Part shown: in pieces, positions 1 through 12,074 of the stretch
Layout of the letters: each line of letters starts with the position of its first letter
Position numbering within the stretch: the stretch's first letter is position 1
Source of the DNA: Phoronis australis
Lineage: Eukaryota; Phoronida; Phoronidae
Assembly (NCBI GenBank): GCA_002633005.1
Contig: NMRA01000083.1
Coordinates: 74,896-138,895 of the forward strand
Direction: 5' to 3'
Length of the DNA stretch: 64,000 nt
Program-made: the position numbers and the translations under genes
Notes under the pieces: model-generated
The model's database searches: none
What the model was told of the DNA's origin: nothing
The model's input: the letters and a program-made list of their open reading frames with translations, nothing else

Positions 1-1175
1 GAAAAGCCCGGCTATTTTTGTCAAATAATGCTTTTACTCAAAACCAATTGAAAACTTAAATATTATAGAAATAAATTGAATTTATAAATTAAGGTTTACC
101 AAGTATTATAGCTTAAAACACGTTTTTTTCACGCTAAGCTTCGACCAGGAAATTATCGTCTGCTAAATAGGTTACCACTAGTAACTGAATATAATTCTCA
201 AGTCAAAGATCCTGACGACACGATACCCGCATTCAAACTAGAGATCGGTGATCGATTTACAAGTAAGAGGAAATGAGAGAAAAATTTCACCGAATTAAGA
301 TATCATTTTCATTGAAATTATGTGTCTTATTTTTCGTAGCGTATAAGTACAGTACAATGCGGTTTGTTGGACGTGCGATTATTGCGCGTGCTCATTTAAG
401 TACCGAGTCTATTTTCACTCTTGACGTCAGTGGCTGTGTGGTGTAATGGTAAACTCGGCGACCAGCAATATTAAGGTCCCGGGTTCGAACCCGTCCACGG
501 TTTCCCGCCAAATCGTTATCTCACTAGTGAGATAACTTTATGGGTTATAACACGGTTGTATCAGCCATTTAACGCTAATATTGTGGTATAAATGACAATA
601 TTCGCAATCCTCCTCTTTTTTTACTCTGCAACATACCTCGTGGCGTACCCCGGGCAAAATATATTACGATAAATATTTTATCGTGAAATTTCTGCTCGCA
701 CTATTTCCCGGTACGCGGTAGTAATACCGCCATGTTGAATGGAAGGAGTTACCTGACGGTCAAAAACTTAACTAATCTACCAACTTCTATAGATCGTCGC
801 TTTTTATAAGGTCAAATGGACCGAGACTCATCTATCCCCCGCACGAGTTACGGTGTCAAGAGTTCGAATTCGATCCTATAGTAACCCTGGTACGCATCTG
901 TAAGCACGTAACCGCGAAAAAAGCGGAAGTTGTTTTTGAGGTCCATATTGGTGAAACTGGTATCACTTCAGACAATTTCGTGGAAAAATGGTCAAATGGT
1001 CACAATTATAAAAAATTGGAACAGGTGAAATGCTGCTACTTGTTCCTCCATATTATGTCAGGAAAACTTTAGGAGGAATCTCGCGCAGGCAAACACCGAA
1101 CAGAATCGATGATGCTGTTTCATTTATTAACAAAAGGTGTCGCTGTATTCTTTAGTTGAGCTAACATGGCGGTGT
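1..1175 (+). repeat. Composite tRNA-derived element, copy 1 (left end cut by window)
   Basis: Nearly the same sequence as 2862-4011, with only scattered substitutions and small indels. It contains a tRNA-like Pol III promoter at 430-502, a palindrome (ATCTCACTAGTGAGAT) just after it, and the inverted words CACTATTTCCCGG and CATGGCGGT of an internal short inverted-repeat element. At 1173-1175 it switches directly to the repeat that is found at 6374 in the second copy. Confidence 0.8.
430..502 (+). repeat. tRNA-derived SINE head, copy 1
   Basis: A-box-like TGGTGTAATGG and a perfect B box (GGTTCGAACCC at 482-492) are correctly spaced for a Pol III promoter of tRNA type. The flanking arms do not form a good acceptor stem and no CCA follows, so I read it as a tRNA-derived SINE head and not as a working tRNA gene. 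Sister copies lie at 3291-3364 and, inverted, at 57001-57075. Confidence 0.6.
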
Positions 1176-1241
1176 AGAAAAATGTTGCTTTTTCCATCCA
1201 TTATTTATATTTTTATGACCTGTACATCCATTTTACAATAC

Positions 1242-2112
1242 AAGAGCAACGCGGAGCGTTGAAATGCGCCCACAAATGCATTGCAAAAGGTGTGCTTTCA
1301 GGGTTATTTATTTGTATCATAAAAATGGCCACTGGATGGCGCAAAAACATACAATCCATCCAAAAACAGGAACATACCATATTTCATAAAAATCTGTCAA
1401 GGAACTTCAGAGAAACAAAGGAAAACAGAATAAAATGAAATTGCCACTAGTGGGCACATTGTCCGTTGGATCCACCTGAAAGTCGTCGTCGTCGTCGTCG
1501 TCGTCTGTTATCTTCATATAAATACACTTACTAAATTTAAGATCCTGCAGTGAGTTTAAGCGATACAACTATGGGCGCAAAACAAAACTACCACTAGGAG
1601 GCGCCACAGTAGTCAGTCACCATCATCAAAGGTCGTCTTCATACTGAGAACATGTATGGCAATTTTCACATGATTTGGTTGATACAGTGGTGGACACCAA
1701 AAACAAAATTTGAAATCAGCAAAAATGACCACTAGGTGGTGCAAAATACCTCGATTCCATCCAAAAACAGAGAGATAGCGTCATCACACCAATATAGATG
1801 CCTATATTTGAAATTTTGTGAAAATCTGTTAAGGACCTATGAAGATACTGATTTAAACAAAAAAAACTAAAATTGCCACTAGGGGGCACAGCAGTAATCA
1901 GATCTGTCCGAAAGTCGTCGTCATGATCCGTAGTCAACATCATATAAATACACTTGCTAAATTAAGTAAAGATCCTGCGAACGGTTTAGAAGATACATCC
2001 ATAGGCGCAACAAAAACAAAACTGCCACTAGGAGGCGCCACAGCAGTCGAAATCGTCGGAAAATCATCGTCAACCGTCCTCTTTATAGTAAGCACATACA
2101 TGCCAATTTTCA
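1242..2112 (+). repeat. CTCF-motif repeat, copy 1, interrupted by N at 2113
   Basis: Begins with the family 5' end (hairpin-forming CAACGCGGAGCGTTG, then GAAATGCGCCCACA) and contains successive CCACTAG-type cores. A (GTC)n microsatellite lies at 1483-1507. It is almost identical to 6440-7305 and stops at the undetermined base, so its 3' half is missing. Confidence 0.85.
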
Positions 2113-2113
2113 N

Positions 2114-2794
2114 GCAGTGAGCTGGGAGCAACATGTTTGTCAATGGCCAGGGGAGCAACCAAAATTTATGACAATGGGAATGGCTCAACTCATGTGGCAT
2201 ACCCCATTGGTTTTTACCTGTTTAGCACTCCTCCCATGTAACCCCCCTGGGAGATGGTCAACACCCATTTGGCGCCCGGCCCACATGGTTTTTGCCTTGT
2301 ACCCCCTTAGCTGTCACCTGTGGGGAATTACCCTCTGAAGCCCCAGGAGCAATCATTCAAATTTTATTGTCCATGGAGGTATGAACTGTTATAAGGAAAG
2401 ATAATTTGCCTTTCTCAGTAGGCCTATGTGAACCATAAATCAAAAACTGTCCGATAACTATGCTGCTATTGGGCAAGCAGACGACATAATCAGTCGGCAC
2501 CGAAGTTTGAATTTTGTAATTAAAGTACCAGTAGCATAACCAAAAGTACTCATAATACCAACACTTCTACTATTGAAAGACTTTGAAAAGCGTTTCAATG
2601 CCGAAATTAATATTAATTAATATTTTTTCGTTGTTTTGGACAGTAAAGTAGATGCAAGTATTTCTCGTCAAAATACACTGACCGGAAACTGCAGCAGATA
2701 GGTCAGGAGAGTTCAACTCAGCACGTAAGGATATGCCGGAGTTGCGAATCTGTTGTCTATATCTATGTTGCAATGAATCGATTTACCTTTTTTG
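2114..2794. other. Unassigned stretch between repeat copies
   Basis: No convincing gene. The first 230 bases are G/C-rich with short recurring words (CCCCTGG, CACATGG); the remainder is ordinary AT-rich sequence. Open frames here are short and lack family resemblance. Confidence 0.4.
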
Positions 2795-4011
2795 ACTCTC
2801 CACGGCTTTGTAACTACTTTCTATGTCAGAGGCCCGGGGTCGAAGGTCGTGACCTTTTAAGAAAAGCCCGGCTATTTTTGTCAAATAATGCTTTTACTCA
2901 AAACCAATTGAAAACTTAAATATTATAGAAATAAATTGAATTTATAAATTAAGGTTTACCAAGTATTATAGCTTAAAACACTTTTTTTTCACGCTAAGTT
3001 TCGACCAGGAAATTATCGTCTGCTAAATAGGTTACCACTGGTAACTGAATATAATTCTCAAGTCAAAGATCCTGACGACACGATACCCGCATTCAAACTA
3101 GAGATCGGTGATCGATTTACAAGTAAGAGGACATGAGAGAAAAATTTCACCGAATTAAGATATCATTTTCATTGAAATTATGTGTCTTATTTTTTAGTAG
3201 CGTATAAGTACAGTACAATGCGGTTTGTTGGACGTGCGATTATTGCGCGTGCTCATTTAAGTACCGAGTCTATTTTCACTCTTGACGTCAGTGGCTGTGT
3301 GGTGTAGTGGTAAAGTCGGCGACCAGCAATATTAAGGTCCCGGGTTCGACCCCGTCCACGGTTTCCCGCCAAATCGTTATCTTACTAGTGAGATAACTTT
3401 ACGGTTGTATCAGCCATTTGACGCTAATATTGTGGTATAAATGACAATATTCGCAATCCTCCTCTTTTTTTACTCTGCAACATACCTCGTGGCGTACCCC
3501 GGGCAAAATATATTACGATAAATATTTTATCGTGAAATTTCTGCTCGCACTATTTCCCGGTACGCGCATGTTGAATGGAAGGAGTTACCTGGCGGTCAAA
3601 AACTTAACTAATTTACCGACTTCTATAGATCGTCGCTTTTTATAAGGTCAAATTGACCGAGACTCGTCTATCCCCCGCACGAGTTACGGTGTCAAGAGTT
3701 CGAATTCGATCCTATAGTAACCCTGGTACGCATCTGTAAGCACGTAACCGCGAAAAAAGCGGAAGTTGTTTTTGAGGTCCATATTGGTGAAACTGGTATC
3801 ACTTCAGACAATTTCGTGGAAAAATGGTCAAATGGTCACAATTATAAAAAAATGGAACAGGTGAAATGCTGCTACTTGTTCCTCCATATTATGTCAGGAA
3901 AACTTTAGGAGGAATCTCGCGCAGGCAAACACCAAACAGAATCGATGGTGCTGTTTCATTCATTAACAAAAGGTGTCGCTGTATTCTTTAGTTGAGCTAA
4001 CATGGCGGTGT
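2795..4011 (+). repeat. Composite tRNA-derived element, copy 2
   Basis: More complete than copy 1: it shows the left border (CTCCACGGCTTTGTAAC...) that is also seen inverted at the 57.56 kb copy. It includes the tRNA-like head at 3291-3364 with a B box GGTTCGACCCC. It ends in CATGGCGGTGT, after which a 2.36 kb segment absent from copy 1 begins. Confidence 0.8.
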
Positions 4012-6373
4012 CAACCGGGAAATAGTGCGAACCGAAATTAGACGATAAAATACAGAGGAAACGCAGTAGGGGATAAATTCATATATTTTTGGAAAGATAA
4101 GATTGCGAAGAATCGAACAATACCAAAATCATGTGTGTAGGTCAATGTCGTCATATTGTAAACAATTACCGCACAAATTATCAAAGAATACAACTGCAGT
4201 GTAATTTGAAAACAAAAACAAAACCGACCTCTGCAAGCGTTTAGTTCCTATATAAAATACTCCTCCACTTGTGAAGACTCTGGTCATTCTATTAACGCGC
4301 ATGTCATCAAAACGCTATCTGGTCGCGACAGTAAAAAGGGTTATTTTGCGACTGGTTCGCGTTTTCGTGATGGTCACGTGACGCAACAACTCATTTCTCT
4401 CTGACTCCGGCAAGTGTGCAAAAAAAGTTCACTAAGTGGTCCAGTTTCACAAAGTTTGCGTAAGCATTGGCGGATTTAGGGGGGAATAGGCAAGGGGGCC
4501 ATGGCCCCCTAAAACTNTGCCGTGCCCCCCCCCCCAACTCAAAATCCTGGATCCGCCCCTGCACCGCACTACTTTTGGGGGTTTTGGGAGCTTTCTCGTT
4601 ACTAGCTATTTACTAGTAGACTCCTTTGTTAACCTATGGTGTTGCCATAGACATGGGTGTAGCCACCACGTGCGTTCAATGTCCATGAATAACAAAAAGC
4701 CTTCTCTAAATCGTCTGCACGAACCTGTCATCTACGCATAGCCAAACACAACTCGGGTGAAGTTGGCCGGGTACGCCCGATGATTACGTGAAGCACTTTG
4801 AATCAGATTTCAAAATTATTACTAACCTGGTTAACATTTTAGTTAGCAGTACGAGTAACATAAACAATTTGTTGCTGTCGTGCATCTATATCCTAGCTTT
4901 AAGGGAGAGGCTGGGGCTGGACCTTTCCGTACTTTGGGGAGGGGTTAAATCGAACCCTCCGAACCCCCTCCACTGGCTGCGGGCCAAAATTATTTGTGAC
5001 ATTAATCATCAACTCATAGAAAACTATGAAAAATTTATTCAGAATAAAATGCAGTTCCATTTTAGGAAGAAATTGACACTTCCAACTCACCGGGTACGTC
5101 ACTGTCGTCTGCCATTTTGTGCAATGTCTCGTTGGCGATCGTCTTCCGGGTGTTCTTGATCGCCGATTGATCGGGGTGATTAAACATGGTTCCAGGTCAT
5201 CAGTGCAATGGGCCCACATGCGCAGCCTGCGCTTGAAATTTCCAGATTTTTTTATTGACTTTGTGTTCACATGGATTAAGAGATGAGACTTGTTGAAGTC
5301 GATACTTGGTCTTGAGAAACCGAGTCTAATTTTGCAACGTTCTATGCCCATTTAACAACATGCCACGTACAAACAAAAAATGATGTCAAATGATATAATT
5401 CGAAAGAGAAATGAATAAACTTTCTAATGGTATGCAATACTACGAAAAAATATTTTTGGCACCTGAGCAAAGGTTTTCAAACTAGTTTTCGAGAGGTTTA
5501 CTTCGAATATTGTTTGATTCAATGTTTTGTAAAACTTTCTCAAGTTGGAGTCACATAAATCGTATCTTGACTGACCTCCGAGTCCAACAAAGTTCTATGG
5601 TACAGTCGTTACCGCTGTTAAAACACACTATTTCCAGTAAATACAACGAATGAAAGCGCGGTTGGACATGTCAGCGCTTTAAAAAGAAACTTAATTGCAA
5701 AGTAGACTTAACTTTTCTATAGCTTTTATGATGGAAATCAAGCGTGCACAACACGGCTATATGAGGTTATATTAGGTATATCTGCATCCACCGACATGTC
5801 AACTTCACTGGTCCCCGAGACTAGTGTTGGGTTCCGGTGAACGGAAAACTTTTCGGGACGCGACTGCAAATCATAGGGGCAAGGGTTTGTGGCTTCGTAA
5901 CTCATGTTCGGTGACTACTGGTATAGGGTGGAATTGTTTCCTGGGAAGAGTTGCCAGATCAACTCGTAGAGAAATCGCTCGATCAAATAATCGTGCCAGG
6001 CAATGTGATCTGTTTTTTTTTTGTCTCGACAGGGGAGGTCGTCGAGCTAACTAGTCCCCCTAACGTGGAAGTTGCCGTATGATACTAAAAAATAAAAACA
6101 GCTATAAACACACATTCCGAGACCAATTTTCGATTGAGCCCACTTATCGTAATAAAGCTGGTGATAGGTTTAAAAGGATACCAAACCCAGTTTTCACAGA
6201 TCTTAAAAACGACTTTCCTATCCAGTTCTCCGAAGCAAAATAACCCTTGACAACCCTCAAACGTTTGGAGGAAAATTTAAGAGTGACTTCGTATAAAAAC
6301 CAAGAGGTAGAGTCTATACCCAAAAACACAATTTTTTAAGACTTTTAAAAAACGAGTTGATTTTGTGAGATGT
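4012..6373. other. 2.36 kb segment absent from the sister copy; no gene
   Basis: Flanked on both sides by TGT (4009-4011 and 6371-6373). In the near-identical sequence at 1-2112 the two flanks are joined directly with one TGT. Its left end repeats, in inverted form, the CACTATTTCCCGG word found at 3555. It contains a short hAT-like element at 4465-4561. Open frames at 4788-5159 (plus) and 4899-5351 (minus) overlap on opposite strands and resemble no family I know. Confidence 0.55.
4465..4561. mobile_element. Short hAT-like MITE, copy 1, with internal N
   Basis: Ends are CATTGGCGGATTTAG and, inverted, CAGGGGCGGATCCAGG, the terminal pattern of a very widespread short hAT-type family. The centre is a run of C residues next to the undetermined base at 4517. 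A second copy is at 55930-56065. Confidence 0.6.
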
Positions 6374-6439
6374 AGAAAAATGTTGCTTTTTTCATCCATT
6401 ATTTCTATTTTTATGACCTGTACATCCATTTTACAATAC

Positions 6440-8190
6440 AAGAGCAACGCGGAGCGTTGAAATGCGCCCACAAATGCATTGCAAATGGTGTGCTTTCAGG
6501 GTTATTTATTTGTATCATAAAAATGGCCACTGGATGGCGCAAAAACATACAATCCATCCAAAAACAGGAACATACCATATTTCATAAAAATCTGTCAAGG
6601 AACTTCAGAGAAACAAAGGAAAACAGAATAAAATGAAATTGCCACTAGTGGGCACATTGTCCGTTGGATCCGCCTGAAAGTCGTCGTCGTCGTCGTCGTC
6701 TGTTATCTTCATATCAATACACTTACTAAATTTAAGATCCTGCAGTGAGTTTAAGCGATACAACTATGGGCGCAAAACAAAACCAGCACTAGGAGGCGCC
6801 ACAGTAGTCAGTCACCATCATCAAAGGTCGTCTTCATACTGAGAACATGTATGGCAATTTTCAAATGATTTGGTTGATACAGTAGTGGACACCAAAAACA
6901 AAATTTGAAATCAGCAAAAATGACCACTAGGTGGTGCAAAATACCTCGATTCCATCCAAAAACAGAGAGATAGCGTCATCACACCAATAGATGCCTATAT
7001 TTGAAATTTTGTGAAAATCTGTTAAGGACCTATGAAGATACTGATTTAAACATAAAAAACTAAAATTGCCACTAGGGGGCACAGCAGTAATCAGATCTGT
7101 CCGAAAGTCGTCGTCATGATCCGTAGTCAACATCATATAAATACACTTGCTAAATTAAGTAAAGATCCTGCGAACGGTTTAGAAGATACAGCCATAGGCG
7201 CAACAAAAACAAAACTGCCACTAGGAGGCGCCACAGCAGTCGAAATCGTCGGAAAATCATCGTCAACCGTCCTCTTTATAGTAAGCACATACATGCCAAT
7301 TTTCACAATCATCCTTTGAGCGGTTTGGTTGATAGAGGGGTGGACGCAAAAACAGATTCGAAAACAGTAAAAATGGCCACTAGGTGGCGCAAACTACGTC
7401 GAATCCATTCGAAAATAGGAGGATAGTCTCACCTCACTAATAAGTGCCTACATATCAAATTTCATGAAAATTCAATAAGGACTTTTGAAGATACAAAGGT
7501 AAACGTAAATAAAATAAAATTGCCACTAGGGGGCACACCGGTAGTCGGATCTGACCAAAAGTCGTCGTCGTCCGTTGTAAACATCATATAAACATACTTA
7601 CTAAATTTCGTAAAGATCCTGCGAACTGTTCAAGAGATACAGCCATAGGCGCAAAAAACAAAAACAAAACTGCCACTAGGAGGCGCCACAGTTGCCGAAA
7701 TCGTCGGAAAATCATCGTCAACCGTTCTCTTCATAGTAAGCACATACATGCCAATTTTCACAATCATCCTTTGAGAGGTTTGGTTGATAGAGGGGAGGAC
7801 GCAAAAAAACAGACTCGAAAACAGTAAAAATGGCCACTAGGTGACGCAAACTACGTCGAATCCATCCGAAAACGGGAGGATAGCGTCATCTCACTAATAT
7901 AGGTGCCTACATATCAAATTTCATGAAAATCCGTTCAGGAAAGGTAAGCGTAAAAAACTAAAATTGCCACTAGGGGGCACAGCAGTAGTCGGATCCGTCC
8001 GAAAGTTCGCTCATGCCGTCCCATTCGATGAAAGGAACATATGTGCCAAATTTCATGAACGTATGTCAACTAAATAAGGGTTTTGGAGATAGAGCAGCGG
8101 ACGCCGGACGGGCGCCGCCCGGACGGACGGACGGACGGGCGGACGGAGATGACGGCATAATGCGTCCACATATAAAAATGTGGGCGCATA
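6440..8190 (+). repeat. CTCF-motif repeat, full-length copy
   Basis: The most complete member of the family, about 1.75 kb. It opens with CAACGCGGAGCGTTG and ATGCGCCCACA and closes with the inverse word TGTGGGCGCAT, so it is framed by short terminal inverted repeats. Between them eleven cores of the form CCACTAG-(G/T)-(N)-GG(C/T) occur at about 6527, 6642, 6784, 6924, 7069, 7218, 7377, 7523, 7673, 7834 and 7967, all on the plus strand. Three module types alternate: TGGCCACTAGGTGGCGCAAA, TTGCCACTAGGGGGCACA and CTGCCACTAGGAGGCGCCAC. Near the 3' end is a GACGGACG microsatellite (8119-8146). No open frame is conserved, so it is non-autonomous. Transposition class unknown. Confidence 0.85.
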
Positions 8191-9616
8191 AAAATTGGAA
8201 GCCGAAGTAGACTTGGGTGCATTTTACTAGCATGTATAGTAAGCTGATAACAAAAGAACGGTTTGAAAGGGCCATGATTGAAAAAAAGTGATGGCACAAC
8301 TTTCAAAATTCATTTTCAAATTTGTATACTTTGATTTTGTGTGGCAAAAAACGGTCTGTTTGAAAGTCTTCTCAGAAGCCATTTTCGGCCAAATTTGGCA
8401 CTCTGTTGCAGCCATATTGCACCTTTCCAAAAACTGACCTTAGGTCCTATAACTTTTTCATCCATTCTTAACCTGTTCATAATCAAAAATAAAAAATGTT
8501 GTCTCTCCCATAGTTTTTGCTTAAGAAGCATACCGGTACATGGCCTGTACTTGGTCCTATTTGCCAGTTCTCAGTTGCCTCAACACCAATATGGGGCTCT
8601 TGGAAAAACACGACATAAATACCTTGTATCTTAGAGAAGAAGTACACAGCATTGCTAATTGCCATTCCCTGAAAACCACACTGATGTTAACTGCTTATTA
8701 CAAAAAAAAATGTACATAATTATAACTGGCATGCGTGCTTCGTCTAAGGCGTCGATGTTTGTTTCCATGGAGACTGTGGACGCGACTAGAAGTCGAATCT
8801 GCTCTCGTTTTGTTCGTTATGAGAGCCACTAACAAAGGAAGGGGGAGGTGGCCCCCAAGTTGTCAATGCAAAAAATCGTCAACTTGTCTGACAGTGCGGC
8901 AAACATTCAAGGTCAATAGAAAACCATTCGTGAAAGACAATTTCAATAAGGACTCGGTTCATGACAGACAACAGGTCAACAAAGTTCCATGCGACAAAAG
9001 TAATGGTCTGTACTGCAAACATACCGAGTGACTGATCTTATGGCGTAGCGAGAGGGGGGAGGGGTCAGGTGCTCTCGGGCGCCTGCCGAAGAGGGTGCCA
9101 AATAGAAGGCCGGGGCGCACCAGGCATCTGGGGGAGTTACACTTGAGGTGTAGGCGGGGGCGAGGAGGGGCTCGCTACGCCACTGGACTGACCACTGTCA
9201 TTTTAGGTGCACACTTTCTGCTTGGGTAAAAACCGGCACCAAATTCTCTTCGGTGAACATTGCATATGATTTGACCCCACGAGTGGTCCTGCTCAGTCAC
9301 AAATTCATCTACTCTGGCTAGTAGGAGATCATCATGTGGCACTGGAATTGATTTACTGTGGGAAAAGACGATCCACATCATATTTTATGATCGACATATG
9401 TCCCGGATAATAGATAAATGATACGTGCGTCGCAAGCTCGTTACCAGAGATGAAAAGGAGACTGGTGTAGGCGATATAAAGTCATTTATTATGACTAGTA
9501 CAATTACAATAAAATGAATACAGGTAAATAACGTATAATAGGTAATCTCTGGTAAGATGGGCAATAAAAAGCGCCACAGAGATGTTGTAAGACAGCTCTA
9601 TCATCATATTTTACAT
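8191..9616. other. No recognisable gene
   Basis: Overlapping short frames on both strands (for example 8341-8634 plus and 8227-8531 minus) cancel each other as coding candidates. The segment 9040-9180 is unusually G-rich (GGGGGGAGGGG, GGCGGGGGCGAGG). Nothing here matches a known family. Confidence 0.4.
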
Positions 9617-9886
9617 TGGCGCACCCAGGAGGGCTCGAGAGGCTCGAACGAGCTCCCCAATTTGACGAATTGGGTAAAAAGGTCCGCCTCAGTGAAACAA
9701 AAAGTCCGAGTAAACGAGACAAAAGTCAAGTAAATCCACAGGAATTCGGCGCGGATGCACAATTGGCAGGCCTGAACCTAGTGGCCGTTTTTTTTTTAGT
9801 CCTCGTTGATCTTTTTCAGCAAAAGGTCAGCATTATGTAAGAATTCGAGCCCCCCCCCCCTATATTTTAGGCTGGGTGCGCTCATG
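9617..9886. mobile_element. MITE framed by GCGCACCCAG ends, copy 1
   Basis: Starts GCGCACCCAGGAGGGCTCG and ends CTGGGTGCGC, a 10-base terminal inverted repeat. The interior (GGTCCGCCTCAGTGAAACAA, poly-C stretch near the right end) recurs at 11848-12073. No coding sequence. Confidence 0.55.
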
Positions 9887-9959
9887 TTTTATTGCTATTG
9901 CTAGGAAGAGATAACCATGGCTATCTTTTTCTGCTTTTACTTTTTAACAGACCATGACG

Positions 9960-10230
9960 GCGACATCCCGTTGCTCCCAACTTGTTCGATTGTATAGCCC
10001 AACAACAAGTTGGAAAGTTTACCCCCCGTAGCCAATTAACTCCATTCTGGCGTTGATGGTTGGAGGGCCTGGGCTCTTTTGTGTGACAATTGCTCTAATC
10101 TCCGATCCGATCATGTCTAGACAGACTGGGGTGGGCTGATAAAAATGAAAGTTAAGTTAAGCCAGATATTATCGCACGTTCAGCACCCCTCACGTCTGGA
10201 AAAGTTAATGAACGACAGGACGCTGTAATG
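9960..10230 (+). repeat. Dispersed repeat shared with 51885-52400
   Basis: The words TATAGCCCAACAACAAGTTGG, split here as TATAGCCCAACAAC and AACAAGTTGG, then TTAACTCCATTCTGGC and GACAATTGCTCTAATCTCC, recur in order and in the same orientation at 51.89-52.03 kb. ACGTCTGG-AAAG occurs later in both copies. Class unknown; no open frame. Confidence 0.5.
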
Positions 10231-11847
10231 AGTTATAATACGTATTATAATTGTAATTTCTGTTTCAAAAGCTATTATTAACATTATCATCATTATAATC
10301 ATTATTAACATTACCATGTAGGCCTACTCGCGTGTTCAGACTCAGGCGCCTGCATCTCAAATGAAATAGCAGTTAATTGTTGAAAGCCTGTAAGCAAATT
10401 TCATAATTGCCCGCATAGTATCGAGCAGGTGAATGTATATCGACATAATTATGCCCGCTACGACACCTGATAAATTTTATGTTCTTTTTACAAATGTGAA
10501 TTCTATAGTCTACCAGCAACCTCGTTACTGTATAGAGTTAGACCCACGCTCGTAAAACTTGGTGGTAGCCCTAACCATTTCATCGCCATCAGTGGTCAGG
10601 GGTATGTTAGACACTCGGTTGTAACCCAAACTGATAACACCAGACCGTGTACCTTCCTCCAATTCCACTCCCATCGAGGTTTTCACATATTACTTACAGG
10701 GCTCGACGCTATTAAAATCGCCAGGTCGCAATTTGCGATCTAGCCAATCACCCAGGTCGCTTTTTCAATATCCAGTTCGCAAAATTTCCTCGCCATTTTT
10801 ACGCGCCAAAATTGACTTTTTAGATAATCGAGAAATGTTTAGATTAATATGATCTTACCTGCGGCGTTTAACACTCACAAATTGCAGATAGCAAAATTGA
10901 GTTCGTTTATGCAGGTACGGAGTTACTGTTCTTCACGACCGCCATTGAAAGGCTCTAGAGCGCACGGCAAGTTGACGACGTGAAAGTTGAATCAATGATT
11001 AACTGAAACGTGCATTCGAGCTGCTAAGTTTTCAATGCGAAAAGGGAGAAAATGCCCGTTGAAAAAGTATCCACAATTTTATTAGGTCTCACCTGCTACT
11101 GGGTGTCATCAAAGTCGTTAAAGATCCAAACTAACTCGGAGTGCTAATTCCCTCCACTTTTTTGTTCGCAGCCCAAATTTTGCGACTTAACTTGACGTTT
11201 GAAAAACATCTGTCGAAAAAAATCCGTGAAACGGTGCCCTAACCGAATGACGTATTTGGATGCGTGGGAACAATTCAGTGCAAATTTTACAACAAAAATG
11301 TGACACTTATGCGGTTTGCGTACTCAACAATTAAGTTTTCCATGAAATGAATAGCTCCGAAATAATTCCCGACTAAGTGCGGGTTTCCATCGGTTAACTC
11401 GAGTTTGCTACTCAATACCTTCCAAGTGCGGGAAAAATTGGTCAATCACAAAACGACACGCATGTCACTAGTGTTAACTTCCTTTCGGAGGTATGAAACG
11501 AAGCCGGGATTTGGCTTTTACATATTGAGAAAACACGTTTTTTGAATTTGTTGTGTAAAATGAGAGTGACACTCTATACAGGCTGCGTGCCAATATTAAA
11601 CAACGCGCGGTCGTTTGTAGTACGCTGTGATGGGCGCTAGCCTGAACTGTGGCGCTTGACTGGAAATTCTCAAATGTTGAGGCGGAACGCTTAGTAGATC
11701 AGTGAGCGCTTATTATGAAACACTTCAAAGGTAGGGAGTAGACTTGTGCGTGAGCATAGTCGTTAGCCTCTAGTACCCGCTTAGTTGCGATAGCTGGATA
11801 CGGGCATAGAATATAGGGAACATCGACCCCGGGAAGCATCGCATGCG

Positions 11848-12073
11848 CGCACCCAGGGGGGCTCGGGGGCTCCAAGGAGCCCATCGCCCGCCCCCCCCCC
11901 CCATTTGGCGAAAAGGTCAAAAAGGTCCGCCGTGAGAAACAAACAGTCCGAGAAAATGAGACAAAGTCCGGTACAAGCGCGCAATTCACAGAGGTGCACC
12001 GGCTGTTTTGTTACCAAAACAAGTCCACAACGTTAGGAATACGAGCCCCCCCATAATGAAGGCTGAGTGCGCG
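11848..12073. mobile_element. MITE framed by GCGCACCCAG ends, copy 2
   Basis: Same family as 9617-9886: GCGCACCCAGGGGGGCTCG at the left, a CCCC-rich stretch, AAAAAGGTCCGCCGTGAGAA inside, and CTGAGTGCGC at the right end (one substitution in the terminal repeat). Confidence 0.55.
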
Positions 12074-12074
12074 C

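Noticed and set aside
430-502. Functional tRNA gene at the tRNA-like head (and its copies at 3291, 57001, 37548 and 40620)
   Set aside because: A and B boxes are good but acceptor stems do not pair, the copies sit in longer repeats and there is no sensible anticodon arm; SINE origin fits better.
4788-5351. Overlapping open frames on both strands (123 and 150 codons)
   Set aside because: They occupy the same bases on opposite strands, match no family, and lie in the segment absent from the sister copy.
6440-8190. CRISPR array, because of regularly spaced short motifs
   Set aside because: Animal genome context, spacers are themselves repeated, and repeat units are much longer than CRISPR repeats.
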